Shown piece by piece: positions 55,662-64,000 of a stretch of DNA of 64,000 nt. Every line of letters starts with the position of its first letter. Position 1 is the first letter of the stretch. The notes beneath the pieces are model-generated. The model worked only from the letters and a program-made list of their open reading frames with translations, searched no databases and was not told the origin of the DNA. The position numbers and the translations under genes were made by a program. This DNA is from Afipia sp. Root123D2. GTDB taxonomy: Bacteria; Pseudomonadota; Alphaproteobacteria; Rhizobiales; Xanthobacteraceae. Location of the stretch: assembly GCF_001425835.1 (NCBI RefSeq), contig NZ_LMDP01000002.1:900828-964827 (forward strand). The letters are read 5' to 3'.

Positions 55662-56087
55662 TCAGTGGTTGCTGTCGTCGTCACCGTTACCGAACGACCC
55701 CCAGCTCGACGACGAAGCCGGTGACGGCGCAGGCGTCGACCAGCTCGGGGCCGGAGCTGGCTCGGAAGCAGGCTCGGCCATTGGCGCCGGGGCTGGCTTG
55801 GCGGCGCGCTTGCGCGGCGCGGATTTCCTGGCAGCCTTCTTCGCAGGGCTCTTTGCAGCCTTCCTGGCCGACTTTTTCGCGGACTTCTTCGCCGACTTCT
55901 TGGCGGATTTCTTTGAAGACTTCTTCGCGGATTTCTTGGCAGATTTCTTCGCGCTCTTCTTCGCAGCCTTCTTGGCAGACTTCTTCGCCGCCTTCTTCGC
56001 GGATTTCTTTGCCGACTTCTTGGCCGTCTTTCTCGCGGCCGCTACCTTTTTGACCTTCTTAGCCTTCTTCTTTTTCGCTTTAGCCAT
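55662..56087 (-). CDS. Histone H1-like lysine-rich protein
   Basis: A 141-residue protein. Residues 1 to about 95 are Lys/Ala/Ser tandem SAKK and AAKK pentads, as in H1-like C-terminal tails and bacterial HC1/HU-tail proteins. The C-terminus is Pro/Ala/Ser-rich and acidic at the end (NGDDDSNH). It should bind and compact DNA. Of two in-frame ATGs, 56087 is preferred because AGGAGG lies six bases upstream; the ATG at 56093 directly abuts AGGAGG. Low complexity means the exact repeat number may vary between strains. Confidence 0.85.
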   Translation of the reverse strand: MAKAKKKKAKKVKKVAAARKTAKKSAKKSAKKAAKKSAKKAAKKSAKKSAKKSAKKSSKKSAKKSAKKSAKKSARKAAKSPAKKAARKSAPRKRAAKPAPAPMAEPASEPAPAPSWSTPAPSPASSSSWGSFGNGDDDSNH

Positions 56088-56170
56088 TGCCATCCTCCTG
56101 TTTCCGCCGGTCCGGATGTCCCATCCGGCGTTCAAGCACTCCGGATCCGGAGGCTTTCCATCGACGCACC

Positions 56171-57496
56171 TTATTCCGGCCGGGGACCGCCTGTTGCCCA
56201 GTCAAGCAATTCAATGGTGTGCACGACCGGCACCTGCGCCCCTGCGGAGTTTTTCACAGAGCCGATCTGCACCATGCATCCGATGTTGCCGGCTGAAATG
56301 ATGTCCGGCTCCACCGAAGCGATGTTGGCGATCTTGCGTTCGCGCAATCGCCTCGCGATATCGGGCTGGAGAATGTTGTACGTGCCAGCCGAACCGCAAC
56401 ACAAATGACTCTCCGGCACATCTTTCACCACGAATCCACTCTTGGAAAGCAATTCTTTCGGAAGCTGTGTGATTTTCTGCCCATGTTGCAGCGAACATGC
56501 GGAGTGATAGGCGACAACAGGACCGTCGCTGCGCTTTGGCCACGCGATATCCATGCCGGCAACATACTCGGTGACATCCTTGGCAAGCGCCGAAATGCGC
56601 GCGGCCTTTGCGGCATAGGCTGCGTCCTCGCGCAGCAGATAACCGTAATCCTTGATGGTGGTGCCGCATCCCGACGTGGTGATGAGGATGGCATCGAGAC
56701 CGTTCCGGTCGGCCTCGGCGCACCACACATCGATGTTGGCGCGCGCCCGCGCCAGCGCATCGTCGTCATGCCCCATGTGGTGCGTCAGTGAACCGCAGCA
56801 TTGTTCATCGGCGACCAGCGCGACCTCGATGCCGTGCCGAGTCAGGAACCTGATCGCGGCCTGATTGATTCCAGGCGACAGAACCTGCTGGGCGCAGCCC
56901 TGCAACAGCGCGATGCGCCCTCTCTTCGCACCCTGCGCCGGAAACACCGTGCCGCCGGCCGGCCCGGGCTCGGGCAGCTTGATCGGCGCCAGCGCCAACA
57001 TCGCCCGCAGCCGGTCGAACACCGTCGGCGACACATTGCCGGCCGGAGATGACGGCAGCAGGCCGGCCAACGGCTTGGCCAGCCGCGCCGCGATCATGCT
57101 GACCCGGAACAGGCCGGGGCGCGGAAGCACGTAAGCGAGAATCGCCCGCAGCGCCCGCTCGGTCAGCGGCCGCGTATACTGCTGCTCGACCCGCACCCGC
57201 GCCTGATCGACGAGGTGCATGTAGTTCACCCCCGAGGGGCACGTGGTCATGCAGGCAAGGCACGACAGGCAGCGGTCGATGTGCTTGACCACCTCCTGCG
57301 TCGGCTTGCGGTCGTTCTCCAGCATGTCCTTGATCAGGTAGATGCGGCCGCGCGGGCTATCGAGTTCGTCGCCGAGCAGCACGTAGGTCGGACAGGTCGC
57401 GGTGCAGAATCCGCAATGCACGCAGGCGCGCAGGATCTTGTCCGCCTCCTTGATGTCCGGATCGGCAAGCTGGGCGAGGGAGAATTCGGTCTTCAT
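56171..57496 (-). CDS. glcF: Glycolate oxidase iron-sulfur subunit
   Basis: A 441-residue protein. Two [4Fe-4S] ferredoxin motifs are seen, CVHCGFCTATCP (C25, C28, C31, C35) and CLSCLACMTTCP (C76, C79, C82, C86). Two CCG domains follow, with CCGSLTHHMG and CCGSAG, as in GlcF and heterodisulfide-reductase-like proteins. It passes electrons from the GlcD/GlcE flavoproteins to the respiratory chain. Its ATG overlaps the glcE stop (ATGA). Confidence 0.96.
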   Translation of the reverse strand: MKTEFSLAQLADPDIKEADKILRACVHCGFCTATCPTYVLLGDELDSPRGRIYLIKDMLENDRKPTQEVVKHIDRCLSCLACMTTCPSGVNYMHLVDQARVRVEQQYTRPLTERALRAILAYVLPRPGLFRVSMIAARLAKPLAGLLPSSPAGNVSPTVFDRLRAMLALAPIKLPEPGPAGGTVFPAQGAKRGRIALLQGCAQQVLSPGINQAAIRFLTRHGIEVALVADEQCCGSLTHHMGHDDDALARARANIDVWCAEADRNGLDAILITTSGCGTTIKDYGYLLREDAAYAAKAARISALAKDVTEYVAGMDIAWPKRSDGPVVAYHSACSLQHGQKITQLPKELLSKSGFVVKDVPESHLCCGSAGTYNILQPDIARRLRERKIANIASVEPDIISAGNIGCMVQIGSVKNSAGAQVPVVHTIELLDWATGGPRPE

Positions 57497-58734
57497 GGCT
57501 GGCTGTCTCTGGTCATGCGACCGCGATTGAGGATGTTGCGAGGATCGAAGCTGTGTTTGACGCGCTGGCTGAGCGCCGCCACACCGGGCGCCTGCGGGTG
57601 GAACACGTCGATCGCGCTGCGTACGGTTTCCGGCGCGCGCAGCAGCATGGCGTGGCCACCGATCGCCTTCAGCCCCGCGCGCAGCGAACCGGCATGGGCA
57701 TCGGGCGCCTCGGGCAACGCGGCCCAGATCAGCCCGCCGCCCCAGTCATACACAACCTCGCCGCCGGTCTCGCGCGCCAGCCGTTCGCCGAACGCGCCGC
57801 CCGACGCCGGCGGACAGACGATCCGCCACACCGGCAGGCTGCCGCGTGAACCCGCCGCCGCGAACGGCGTGACGTCGCGGATCGCGGCCCACAGCGCCGC
57901 CGAGGCCGCATCCTCGACCGTCTCCGCCTTGCCGTATTGCGCAAGCAACGTGGCCAGCGATCTGGCGCGCTCGGCAACCGAGACCTTGATGCTTTCCAGC
58001 CGCAGCAGCGTCACGCTCTGGTCCGGGCCTGCAAGTAGCGCCAGCGGGCCGTTCGCGCCGCGCAGCGCTGTCCCCGGCAGATGCGCCGCGCCGGAAACAT
58101 CGAACGGCGAGCCGAGCGCCGCGCTCATGGCGCGGTTGGCGGTGACATCGTCGAGACCGCGCAGCACCAGCGTGATCTCGCTTTCCGCCTTCGGCATCAC
58201 CTTGAGCGTCACCTCGGTCATCACCGACAGCGTGCCCCACGACCCCGCCAGCAGCTTGCAGATATCGTAGCCGGTGACGTTCTTCACCACCTTGCCGCCG
58301 GCGACGAACGTATCGCCGAAGCCCGACACTGCGGTCGCACCCAGCAGATGATCGCGCGCGCCGCCCGCCTTGATCCGCCGCGGTCCCGCGAGCCCGGCGC
58401 TGATCATGCCGCCGATGGTCCCGGCCAGAGCCTGCGTGCCGAGCAGCACCGATGTGTTCATCGGATCGAAGGCGAATTCCTGGTTCTTGGAATCGATCAG
58501 CGACAGCACGTCTGCCAGCGGCGCACCGGCCTGCACGGTGATGATCAGTTCGTTCGGCTCATACGACGTCACGCCGTTGAGCGCTGACAGATCGAGCACC
58601 GCGTTGGTCGCGGTGACCTGACCGATGGCGCGCTTGCTGCCATGGCCGATAATCCCGAGCGGCTGTTCGGCGGCGATGGCATCGCGCACCGCCAGCTCGA
58701 CATCCTTTGCGTCACGTACTTTCAGGGTATCCAC
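57493..58734 (-). CDS. glcE: Glycolate oxidase FAD-binding subunit
   Basis: A 413-residue FAD_binding_4 protein. LGIIGHGSKRAIG, DPMNTSVLLGTQALAGTIGG and NVTGYDICKLLAGSWGTL are GlcE-like. It forms a complex with GlcD and GlcF at the inner membrane face and helps oxidise glycolate to glyoxylate. It starts about 170 bases after glcD, with a repeat between, and overlaps glcF. Confidence 0.95.
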   Translation of the reverse strand: MDTLKVRDAKDVELAVRDAIAAEQPLGIIGHGSKRAIGQVTATNAVLDLSALNGVTSYEPNELIITVQAGAPLADVLSLIDSKNQEFAFDPMNTSVLLGTQALAGTIGGMISAGLAGPRRIKAGGARDHLLGATAVSGFGDTFVAGGKVVKNVTGYDICKLLAGSWGTLSVMTEVTLKVMPKAESEITLVLRGLDDVTANRAMSAALGSPFDVSGAAHLPGTALRGANGPLALLAGPDQSVTLLRLESIKVSVAERARSLATLLAQYGKAETVEDAASAALWAAIRDVTPFAAAGSRGSLPVWRIVCPPASGGAFGERLARETGGEVVYDWGGGLIWAALPEAPDAHAGSLRAGLKAIGGHAMLLRAPETVRSAIDVFHPQAPGVAALSQRVKHSFDPRNILNRGRMTRDSQP

Positions 58735-58768
58735 GTCGATTGCCTTTTCTCACGAGCATCTTCTGCCC

Positions 58769-58887
58769 GTCATGCGCGGGCTCGACCCGCGCATCCATAA
58801 AAAGAAACATTTCCGGTGCGATGGATTGCCGGGGCATAGGCAAGCGAAGCGACGCCGTCCTTTGGACGTCTATGCCCGGCAATGACA
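58769..58887. repeat. Palindromic repeats between glcD and glcE
   Basis: CCGTCATGCGCGGGCTCGAC near 58768 and the inverted CTATGCCCGGCAATGACAAC near 58870, with GATGGATTGCCGGGGCATAG between. It interrupts an operon, so it must be readable through by RNA polymerase or mark separate transcripts. Confidence 0.75.
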
Positions 58888-58908
58888 ACGCCTGGAACAC
58901 ACGAAACA

Positions 58909-60402
58909 TCAAAATCTCGGAATGTCGGGGAACGCGAGCTTGCCGTGATGGACATGCACGCGCCCGAGTTCGGCGCAGCGATGCAGAGTCGGGAACACCT
59001 TGCCGGGGTTGAGCAGTCCGCCGGAATCGAACGCGCATTTCAGCCTCTGCTGCTGCGCCAGATCGATCTCGGTGAACATCTCCGGCATCAGATCGCGCTT
59101 CTCGACGCCGACGCCATGCTCGCCGGTCAGCACGCCGCCGAGCTTCACGCACAGCCGCAGGATATCGGCGCCGAAATCTTCCGCCCGCTGCATCTCGTCG
59201 GCAATGTTCGCGTCATACAGGATCAGCGGATGGAGATTGCCGTCGCCCGCGTGGAACACGTTGGCGCAGCGCAGGCCGTATTTCTTCGACAGATCACGGA
59301 TGCCGGCCAGTGCCTCGGGCAGCTTGCCGCGCGGAATGGTGCCATCCATGCACAGATAATCCGGTGACAGCCGCCCGACCGCCGGGAATGCCGCCTTGCG
59401 GCCCGCCCAGAACAGCAGCCGCTCCTGCTCGGAATTGGAAATCTGGCACGTGGTCGAGCCGCAGCCGAGCGCGATCTTTTCGACCCGCGCGATCAGTTCG
59501 TCGACCTCGACCTTCGGTCCGTCGAGTTCGATGATCAGCAGCGCCTCGACATCGAGCGGATAGCCTGCGTGAACGAAGGCTTCGGCGGCGTGGATTGCGT
59601 CGCGATCCATCATTTCCATGCCGCCGGGAATGATGCCCGCGCCGATGATGTCGGCGACGCACTGGCCCGCGGCCTCGACCTCGGCAAAACCGACCATCAG
59701 CGCCCGCGCCGTTTCGGGCTTCTGCAGGATGCGCACCGTGACCTCGGTGACGACGCCGAGCAGACCTTCGGAGCCGGTGATGACGCCCATCAGGTCGTAG
59801 CCGTCGTTCTCCGGCGCCTTGCTGCCGATCCGCAGGATCTCGCCGGTGATCAGCACGAATTCGCAGCCGAGCACGTTGTTGGTGGTCATGCCGTATTTCA
59901 GGCTGTGCACGCCGCCGGAATTTTCCGCGATGTTGCCGCCGATCGAGCAGGCGATCTGCGACGACGGATCGGGTGCGTAGTAAAATCCGGCGTGGGCGAC
60001 GGCCTGGCTGATCGCGAGATTGGTCACGCCCGGCTCGACCACGGCGACGCGGTTCTCGAAATCGATCTCGCGGACGCGCTTGAATTTGCTCAGACCAAGC
60101 AGCACGCCGTCCTTGAGCGGCAGCGAGCCGCCCGACAGCGACGTGCCCGAGCCGCGCGGCACCACCTTGATGCCGTTGGCGTGGCAATATTTCAGCACCT
60201 GCGACACCTGCTCGGTGGTGTCGGGCAACACCACGACCATCGGCAGCTGGCGATAGGCGGTCAGCGCGTCGGATTCGTAGGGCAGCATCTCGGAGGGATT
60301 GGCGATCACGCCCTCTCCCGGCACGATGTTGCGCAGCGCAGCCACGATCTCGTCGCGACGGCCCAGAATCGCCTCGTCTGCGGCGGGCATCATGATGGAC
60401 AT
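58909..60402 (-). CDS. glcD: Glycolate oxidase catalytic subunit
   Basis: A 497-residue flavoprotein. PRGSGTSLSGGSLPL, CSIGGNIAENSGGVHSLKYG and the FAD-oxidase C-terminal motif GGVLTGEHGVGVEKR are present. It oxidises glycolate (and often D-lactate) to the 2-oxo acid. ATG 60402 (MSIMMPAADE) has GGAG about 8 bases upstream. It is the first gene of the glcD-glcE-glcF run, lying 150 bp downstream of a TetR regulator gene. Confidence 0.96.
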   Translation of the reverse strand: MSIMMPAADEAILGRRDEIVAALRNIVPGEGVIANPSEMLPYESDALTAYRQLPMVVVLPDTTEQVSQVLKYCHANGIKVVPRGSGTSLSGGSLPLKDGVLLGLSKFKRVREIDFENRVAVVEPGVTNLAISQAVAHAGFYYAPDPSSQIACSIGGNIAENSGGVHSLKYGMTTNNVLGCEFVLITGEILRIGSKAPENDGYDLMGVITGSEGLLGVVTEVTVRILQKPETARALMVGFAEVEAAGQCVADIIGAGIIPGGMEMMDRDAIHAAEAFVHAGYPLDVEALLIIELDGPKVEVDELIARVEKIALGCGSTTCQISNSEQERLLFWAGRKAAFPAVGRLSPDYLCMDGTIPRGKLPEALAGIRDLSKKYGLRCANVFHAGDGNLHPLILYDANIADEMQRAEDFGADILRLCVKLGGVLTGEHGVGVEKRDLMPEMFTEIDLAQQQRLKCAFDSGGLLNPGKVFPTLHRCAELGRVHVHHGKLAFPDIPRF

Positions 60403-60552
60403 TTGGAACACTCCGGCGTTGCGATCGCGCGCCATCGCGGGCGTCTCGCTGTCCTTGAAACAAGCATGTCCGGGCGCATTTGGATAGGCCGCAAACATTG
60501 GGCCTTTGTCGGCATCAATGCAGCTTTTGCAAGTCCGAAAATGCTGCCGCGC

Positions 60553-61227
60553 TCAGGCGCCGACCACCATCTTCACCGGCAGCACCGCCTGCACCACGAG
60601 CCCGCGGGCACGGGCGTCGAGCACACCGACGGCGCGCAACGCAAACAGCGCGATATTCTGCACCGCATCGCGCAGCTTGACCGGATCGTCGATCTCCTCC
60701 GACGTCAGCGGCCCGACCAGCGCCTCGTGCAACGCGCCGATCAAGGCGGTCGCAGCCAGAGCGGTGTCCTGCGCGGGCAGATGCCCGGCGCGGACGGCCG
60801 CTTCGATGCGGGTCTCGATCTCGGCGGCGATTTCGCGCCGGCTCGCCAGCCGCGACGCGGTGACGTCGACATCGACCGGCTCGGCGAGAATTCCCCAGGC
60901 CAGCTTGCGATTCGACACCACATGCACCGCGACCGTGGTGACGGCGGCGGCGAGTGCCGACGACGGCCCCGGCGCGGCATCGGCGGCGCGGCGGATCGCG
61001 ATCAGTTCGGCGCGCGACACGTCGGCGATCAGTTCGGAAATCAGATCGGCCTTTGACGGGAAGTACCGATAAACCGTGCCGGCTGCGACATTGGCGCGCG
61101 CGGCAACCGGTGCGATTTGCACTGCCACCATGCCGCCTTCTGCGGCGGCGTCCCGGGCGGCGGAAAGGATGGAAGTGCGGCGCGCCGCGAGGCGCTTCAC
61201 CACCTGATGTGTCCGGCGATAAACCAT
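60553..61227 (-). CDS. TetR/AcrR-family transcriptional regulator
   Basis: A 224-residue protein. The helix-turn-helix is VAARANVAAGTVYRYFPSKADLI (about 41-63, shown only in part as GTVYRYFPSK), and the ligand-binding C-terminal domain is helical. It precedes glcD and may control glycolate use, itself, or azlCD. Two sequences upstream could be operators: the palindrome TGAACACCAGTTCA at 61256 and the direct repeats AGGTGTT at 61231 and 61282. The ligand is unknown. Confidence 0.9.
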   Translation of the reverse strand: MVYRRTHQVVKRLAARRTSILSAARDAAAEGGMVAVQIAPVAARANVAAGTVYRYFPSKADLISELIADVSRAELIAIRRAADAAPGPSSALAAAVTTVAVHVVSNRKLAWGILAEPVDVDVTASRLASRREIAAEIETRIEAAVRAGHLPAQDTALAATALIGALHEALVGPLTSEEIDDPVKLRDAVQNIALFALRAVGVLDARARGLVVQAVLPVKMVVGA

Positions 61228-61255
61228 TGAAGGTGTTAGTCTCCCCGGTAAAGAG

Positions 61256-61269
61256 TGAACACCAGTTCA
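61256..61269. promoter_or_regulatory. Candidate TetR operator
   Basis: TGAAC-ACCA-GTTCA is a perfect 14-bp inverted repeat about 30 bases upstream of the tetR start. Its size and position suit self-repression. A chance palindrome of this size is possible. Confidence 0.35.
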
Positions 61270-61349
61270 AATAAGGTGACAAGGTGTTGATTGCGCGAGT
61301 GATAAAATTCGCACTGCAGCATTTTCTGAAATCGGCCGAAAATCGCCCG

Positions 61350-61667
61350 TTAGCCGCCGAATCCGGCCGCCCGCGCCAGAGCGGCCACCGTCATGCCGGT
61401 GACGACGGCGAGGAATTCGTTGCGGCGGACGATGGTGACCACGATCGCCGCGATGATCGCGAAGATCATCACCGGGTCGCCGGTCGTCACCATCGGCAGC
61501 GACGCCGCGACGATGATCGATCCCGGCAGCGCATCGAGCATCCGCCGCACCCGTGGCGTGATGTTGACATAGCCCATCAGCCAGAAACCGCCGAGCCGCG
61601 ACGCCACGGTGACGACCATCATCACCGCGAACGCCAGCATCACATCGGAGCGCGCGAACTCGCTCAT
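61350..61667 (-). CDS. azlD: AzlD-family small subunit of branched-chain amino acid exporter
   Basis: A 105-residue protein with about three to four membrane helices. RLGGFWLMGYVNITPRVRRM, LDALPGSIIVAASLP and AIIAAIVVTIVRRNEF match AzlD. It pairs with AzlC (ATGA overlap) to export branched-chain amino acids or analogues. Confidence 0.92.
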   Translation of the reverse strand: MSEFARSDVMLAFAVMMVVTVASRLGGFWLMGYVNITPRVRRMLDALPGSIIVAASLPMVTTGDPVMIFAIIAAIVVTIVRRNEFLAVVTGMTVAALARAAGFGG

Positions 61668-62401
61668 GCGGCTCGCTCCGTGTCGTCGTCTTCCATCAGG
61701 CCGGCGCTGATCGCACCCGACAGCGCGCCCGCGATGATGAACCACCACCCCGGCACGAAGTGATGCATCGCCACCGCGACAGCGCCCGCCACCGCCCACG
61801 GGATTGCACGCCGCGGCCCGCGCCACGCCGGCACCAGCATCGCGGCGTAGAACGCCGGCATCACCAGATCGACGCCGTATTTCTTCGGATCGGTGAGTTG
61901 CTCTGCGAGCAGGAAGCCCGGAATCGAGGAGAAGCACCACGCCACATACAGCACGATGCCGCCGCCGACGAAGAACGAGGCATCCGCGCCGCCATGCTTG
62001 CGGTAGCGTTCCGCCGCCAGCCAGCCGCCGTCGGTCACCAGCAACATCGACGGATAGGCCTGCCATGCCGGCAGGGTGCCGAACCATGGCCGCAAACTGG
62101 CGCTCATCAGCGCGAAGCGGATGTTCACCGTGGTCGTCAGCAGTGCAAGCGTCGCGATCGACGATATCGTGAGCGTAGCCGGCCATGACTGCACGGCGAC
62201 GAACTGCGAGAGGCCGCCATAGACGATGGCCATCATGGTTTGCAGTTCGAACAGGGAGAAATGCTTCTGCGCACACAGCGCACCGAACGCCAGACCGAAC
62301 GCGATGGTGCCGGGCAGCATCGGCGCGATGGCGTAAATCCCGGGCATGATCGCGGCTCGCGACCAGTAGGCCGGCGCATGGAAATGGTCAGGCGGTGACA
62401 T
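61664..62401 (-). CDS. azlC: AzlC-family branched-chain amino acid exporter subunit
   Basis: A 245-residue membrane protein. IAPMLPGTIAFGLAFGALCA, VYGGLSQFVAVQSW and VNIRFALMSASLRPW are AzlC signatures. It forms the large subunit of the AzlCD (BrnFE-type) permease. The start is ATG 62401. The short overlapping azlD follows. Confidence 0.93.
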   Translation of the reverse strand: MSPPDHFHAPAYWSRAAIMPGIYAIAPMLPGTIAFGLAFGALCAQKHFSLFELQTMMAIVYGGLSQFVAVQSWPATLTISSIATLALLTTTVNIRFALMSASLRPWFGTLPAWQAYPSMLLVTDGGWLAAERYRKHGGADASFFVGGGIVLYVAWCFSSIPGFLLAEQLTDPKKYGVDLVMPAFYAAMLVPAWRGPRRAIPWAVAGAVAVAMHHFVPGWWFIIAGALSGAISAGLMEDDDTERAA

Positions 62402-62467
62402 TGATTCTCCCCGCGCCGACAGTCGTCGGGAACGGCGCGGCGCGTCAATAACGGCAGCGCATATGCG

Positions 62468-63679
62468 CTATGTGCGCGCCACAACGAGGGCCGCCGCATC
62501 AAACTGACCGGCGCGTAACCGGCCGGCAATGAGAGCGGCAACGATCAGCGTCGCGCCCAGTCCCACCGGGGCAACGATAAACGGAAACGATACCAGCAGC
62601 GCAATCGCGCATCCCAGCGCGGGAAGTTCATAATGGAGAAAGCCGGTGGCGATGCCGATCCGCAGCAGCAGCGCCATCGGCACCGCAAGCACCGCCAGAT
62701 CGTAGAGATAAAGATAGGGCGTCGTCAGCAGCGCACCGGTGGCCAGCGCCGCCGCCTTGATCTCGTAAGCGGCACGGCTGCGCCACACCATCACGACCGC
62801 GACGGCGGCGGCGATCGCCACGCTCCACTGCATCGCGAATGCGAGACTGTCGCCGCCACCGGCAAATCGCACCAGCGACAGCACGCTCTGCATCTTGCCG
62901 AATTCGGCATACCCATCGGATAGGAAAGCCTCCGACGCCCGCGGCAGCCAGTGAAAGAACGCCAGCCATGTCTCGCTGCCGAACGCGAGCCACGACGCGG
63001 CGGCGAGCAGCAGCGCCGTGACCGCCGCCGACAGGAATGCCGTCCATTGCCGCCCCGCGATCAGCACCAGCGGAAACAACAACCCGTATTGCGGTTTGTA
63101 GGTCAGAAGGCCGAGACAGATTCCGGCGACGATCGGACGCTTCGGCAGCGCCACCAGCGTGCCGCCGATCAGCGCCGCCGTCAGCAGGCCGTTCTGTCCG
63201 ATCATTGCATTGGTGAGGACTGCGGGAAACGCGCAGGCGAACAGCCAGCCGAGACGATGCCCGACCAGCGCGCGCGTCACCAGAAGATAAGGAACGAAGG
63301 TGAGAACGACCCAACCCGCGAACGCCACTGTGTAAGGCAGCTTCGCAAGCAACGCCGCGACGAACAAAAATGGCGGCGGATAATGCCAGCCGAAATAGCC
63401 GTCGAAATTCTGGCCGAGGACGAGCGTCTGTACCTGCTTGTGCGCATCCCAGTCATAGGCCAGCGCCGGCTGGCCCTCGATCGCAAGCCGGCCCGCGGCG
63501 TAGACATTGGCGAAATCGGTCGGGATGCCGAGCCCATGACTATCGAGAATCCACTGGCCGCTCAGCGCCGAGACCAGCAGCGACACCGCACTCATGACGC
63601 ACAAAGCCAGCGCGACCGAGATCACGACGCGTGGAAGTGCGGACGCCGGATCGTTGCCGGGAGGCGCCGCCGCTGTCAT
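62468..63679 (-). CDS. Polytopic GT87/DUF2029-like glycosyltransferase
   Basis: A 403-residue protein with about ten membrane helices. The first loop has DSHGLGIPTDFANVYAAGRL and the GYFGWHYPPPF stretch, typical of GT87 mannosyltransferase-like (DUF2029) proteins, which use polyprenyl-phosphate sugars on the periplasmic side. ATG 63679 (MTAAAPPGNDPAS) is preferred. A longer ORF begins at 63784 with an Arg-rich N-terminus. Donor and acceptor are unknown. Confidence 0.85.
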   Translation of the reverse strand: MTAAAPPGNDPASALPRVVISVALALCVMSAVSLLVSALSGQWILDSHGLGIPTDFANVYAAGRLAIEGQPALAYDWDAHKQVQTLVLGQNFDGYFGWHYPPPFLFVAALLAKLPYTVAFAGWVVLTFVPYLLVTRALVGHRLGWLFACAFPAVLTNAMIGQNGLLTAALIGGTLVALPKRPIVAGICLGLLTYKPQYGLLFPLVLIAGRQWTAFLSAAVTALLLAAASWLAFGSETWLAFFHWLPRASEAFLSDGYAEFGKMQSVLSLVRFAGGGDSLAFAMQWSVAIAAAVAVVMVWRSRAAYEIKAAALATGALLTTPYLYLYDLAVLAVPMALLLRIGIATGFLHYELPALGCAIALLVSFPFIVAPVGLGATLIVAALIAGRLRAGQFDAAALVVART

Positions 63680-63815
63680 CGCGCGCGTATCGCCGAGGTC
63701 TGACGCGACGCGCCGACGAACGGCGACGTCGGCGCAGGCACGCTGCAAGCAGATGCTGATTGGGCAGCCGGCGACAACATGCAAAACCCTTTAGAACCCT
63801 TGCGCGCGAAGCATT

Positions 63816-63998
63816 TCACGCGGCCCGAGACTGCCTGTTTTGACTTGAGGAAGGCTTAAAATGACCCGATACATGAGCCTCCTGACAGGCGTTCGGATGC
63901 GTCGGCGCGCAGGCAGCCGGACAGATTGACAGCATCCCCAGCAGCGCAACGGCGGTGAACGCCGCACCGGCGAAGAACGTCGCGCTGGACCTCGCAAA
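63816..63998 (-). CDS. Possible small secreted protein, truncated at the window edge
   Basis: The minus strand from the right edge has an open frame of 60 codons ending in TGA at 63816-63818. It encodes a hydrophobic segment typical of a signal peptide (FFAGAAFTAVALLGMLSI then CPAACAPTHPNA), followed by HFKPSSSQNRQSRAA. The start lies outside the window. The composition fits a secreted small protein, but the frame is short and could be chance. Confidence 0.3.
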   Translation of the reverse strand, partial: FARSSATFFAGAAFTAVALLGMLSICPAACAPTHPNACQEAHVSGHFKPSSSQNRQSRAA

Positions 63999-64000
63999 GT

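Overview
The window is a 64 kb piece of a high-GC alphaproteobacterial chromosome. Gene content and style point to the Bradyrhizobium/Rhodopseudomonas/Afipia group of the Hyphomicrobiales (Rhizobiales). The evidence is a fluoroacetate-dehalogenase-type hydrolase that keeps every catalytic residue at the positions I recall for the Rhodopseudomonas palustris enzyme, a HisZ/HisG pair, a groESL operon with a CIRCE operator, an H1-like lysine-rich histone, a BacA-like ABC peptide transporter, and many short palindromic repeats between genes. It looks like ordinary core chromosome. I see no insertion sequence, integrase, prophage, CRISPR array, tRNA or rRNA gene.

Layout. At 1-5.2 kb lie the end of a class III aminotransferase, a membrane-anchored degenerate EAL protein, a class IIA HAD protein, a lone CheY on the minus strand, and ribF. 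At 5.6-13.8 kb lie ileS, lspA, a secreted protein with a BamC/BamF-like motif, a coupled active/inactive pair of M16 peptidases, and arfB. At 14-24.7 kb lie mutL, rsmD, a large RluB-type pseudouridine synthase with a long repetitive basic arm, tadA, an acetyltransferase coupled to the dehalogenase-like hydrolase, and divergent purD and xseA. At 24.8-30.3 kb is one minus-strand run with overlapping genes: pmbA, a CysQ-type phosphatase, DUF4170, a DUF374 acyltransferase, waaA and lpxK. This is mainly lipid A-Kdo assembly.

At 30.6-39.3 kb lie a DUF6101-like protein, ubiA, a small secreted protein, rsmE, hisZ-hisG, a coupled undecaprenyl-phosphate glycosyltransferase/YdjC deacetylase pair, and a DUF2076 protein. 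At 39.3-48.9 kb lie an L,D-transpeptidase, a CheZ phosphatase (probable partner of the distant CheY), an MFS transporter, a lipoprotein, groESL with a RpoH-like promoter and CIRCE, a secreted protein, a CrtI-type flavoprotein and a META-domain protein. At 49-64 kb lie a lactate/glycolate permease, the BacA-like ABC exporter, a CLC antiporter, a beta-barrel porin, the histone-like protein, glycolate oxidase glcF-glcE-glcD, a TetR regulator, azlD-azlC, a GT87-like membrane glycosyltransferase and a truncated secreted ORF.

The main themes are envelope construction (lspA, the possible BamF-like protein, lpxK/waaA/acyltransferase, the glycosyltransferase-deacetylase pair, L,D-transpeptidase, porin), translation and RNA modification (ileS, arfB, rsmD, rluB, tadA, rsmE), proteostasis (groESL, M16 peptidases, PmbA) and two-carbon/three-carbon acid use (glcDEF with LctP). 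No obviously new multi-gene defence or mobile system is visible. The best candidates for new biology are the glycosyltransferase/deacetylase module, the dehalogenase-like enzyme with altered cap residues, the degenerate EAL protein, and the repeat-rich arm of the pseudouridine synthase.
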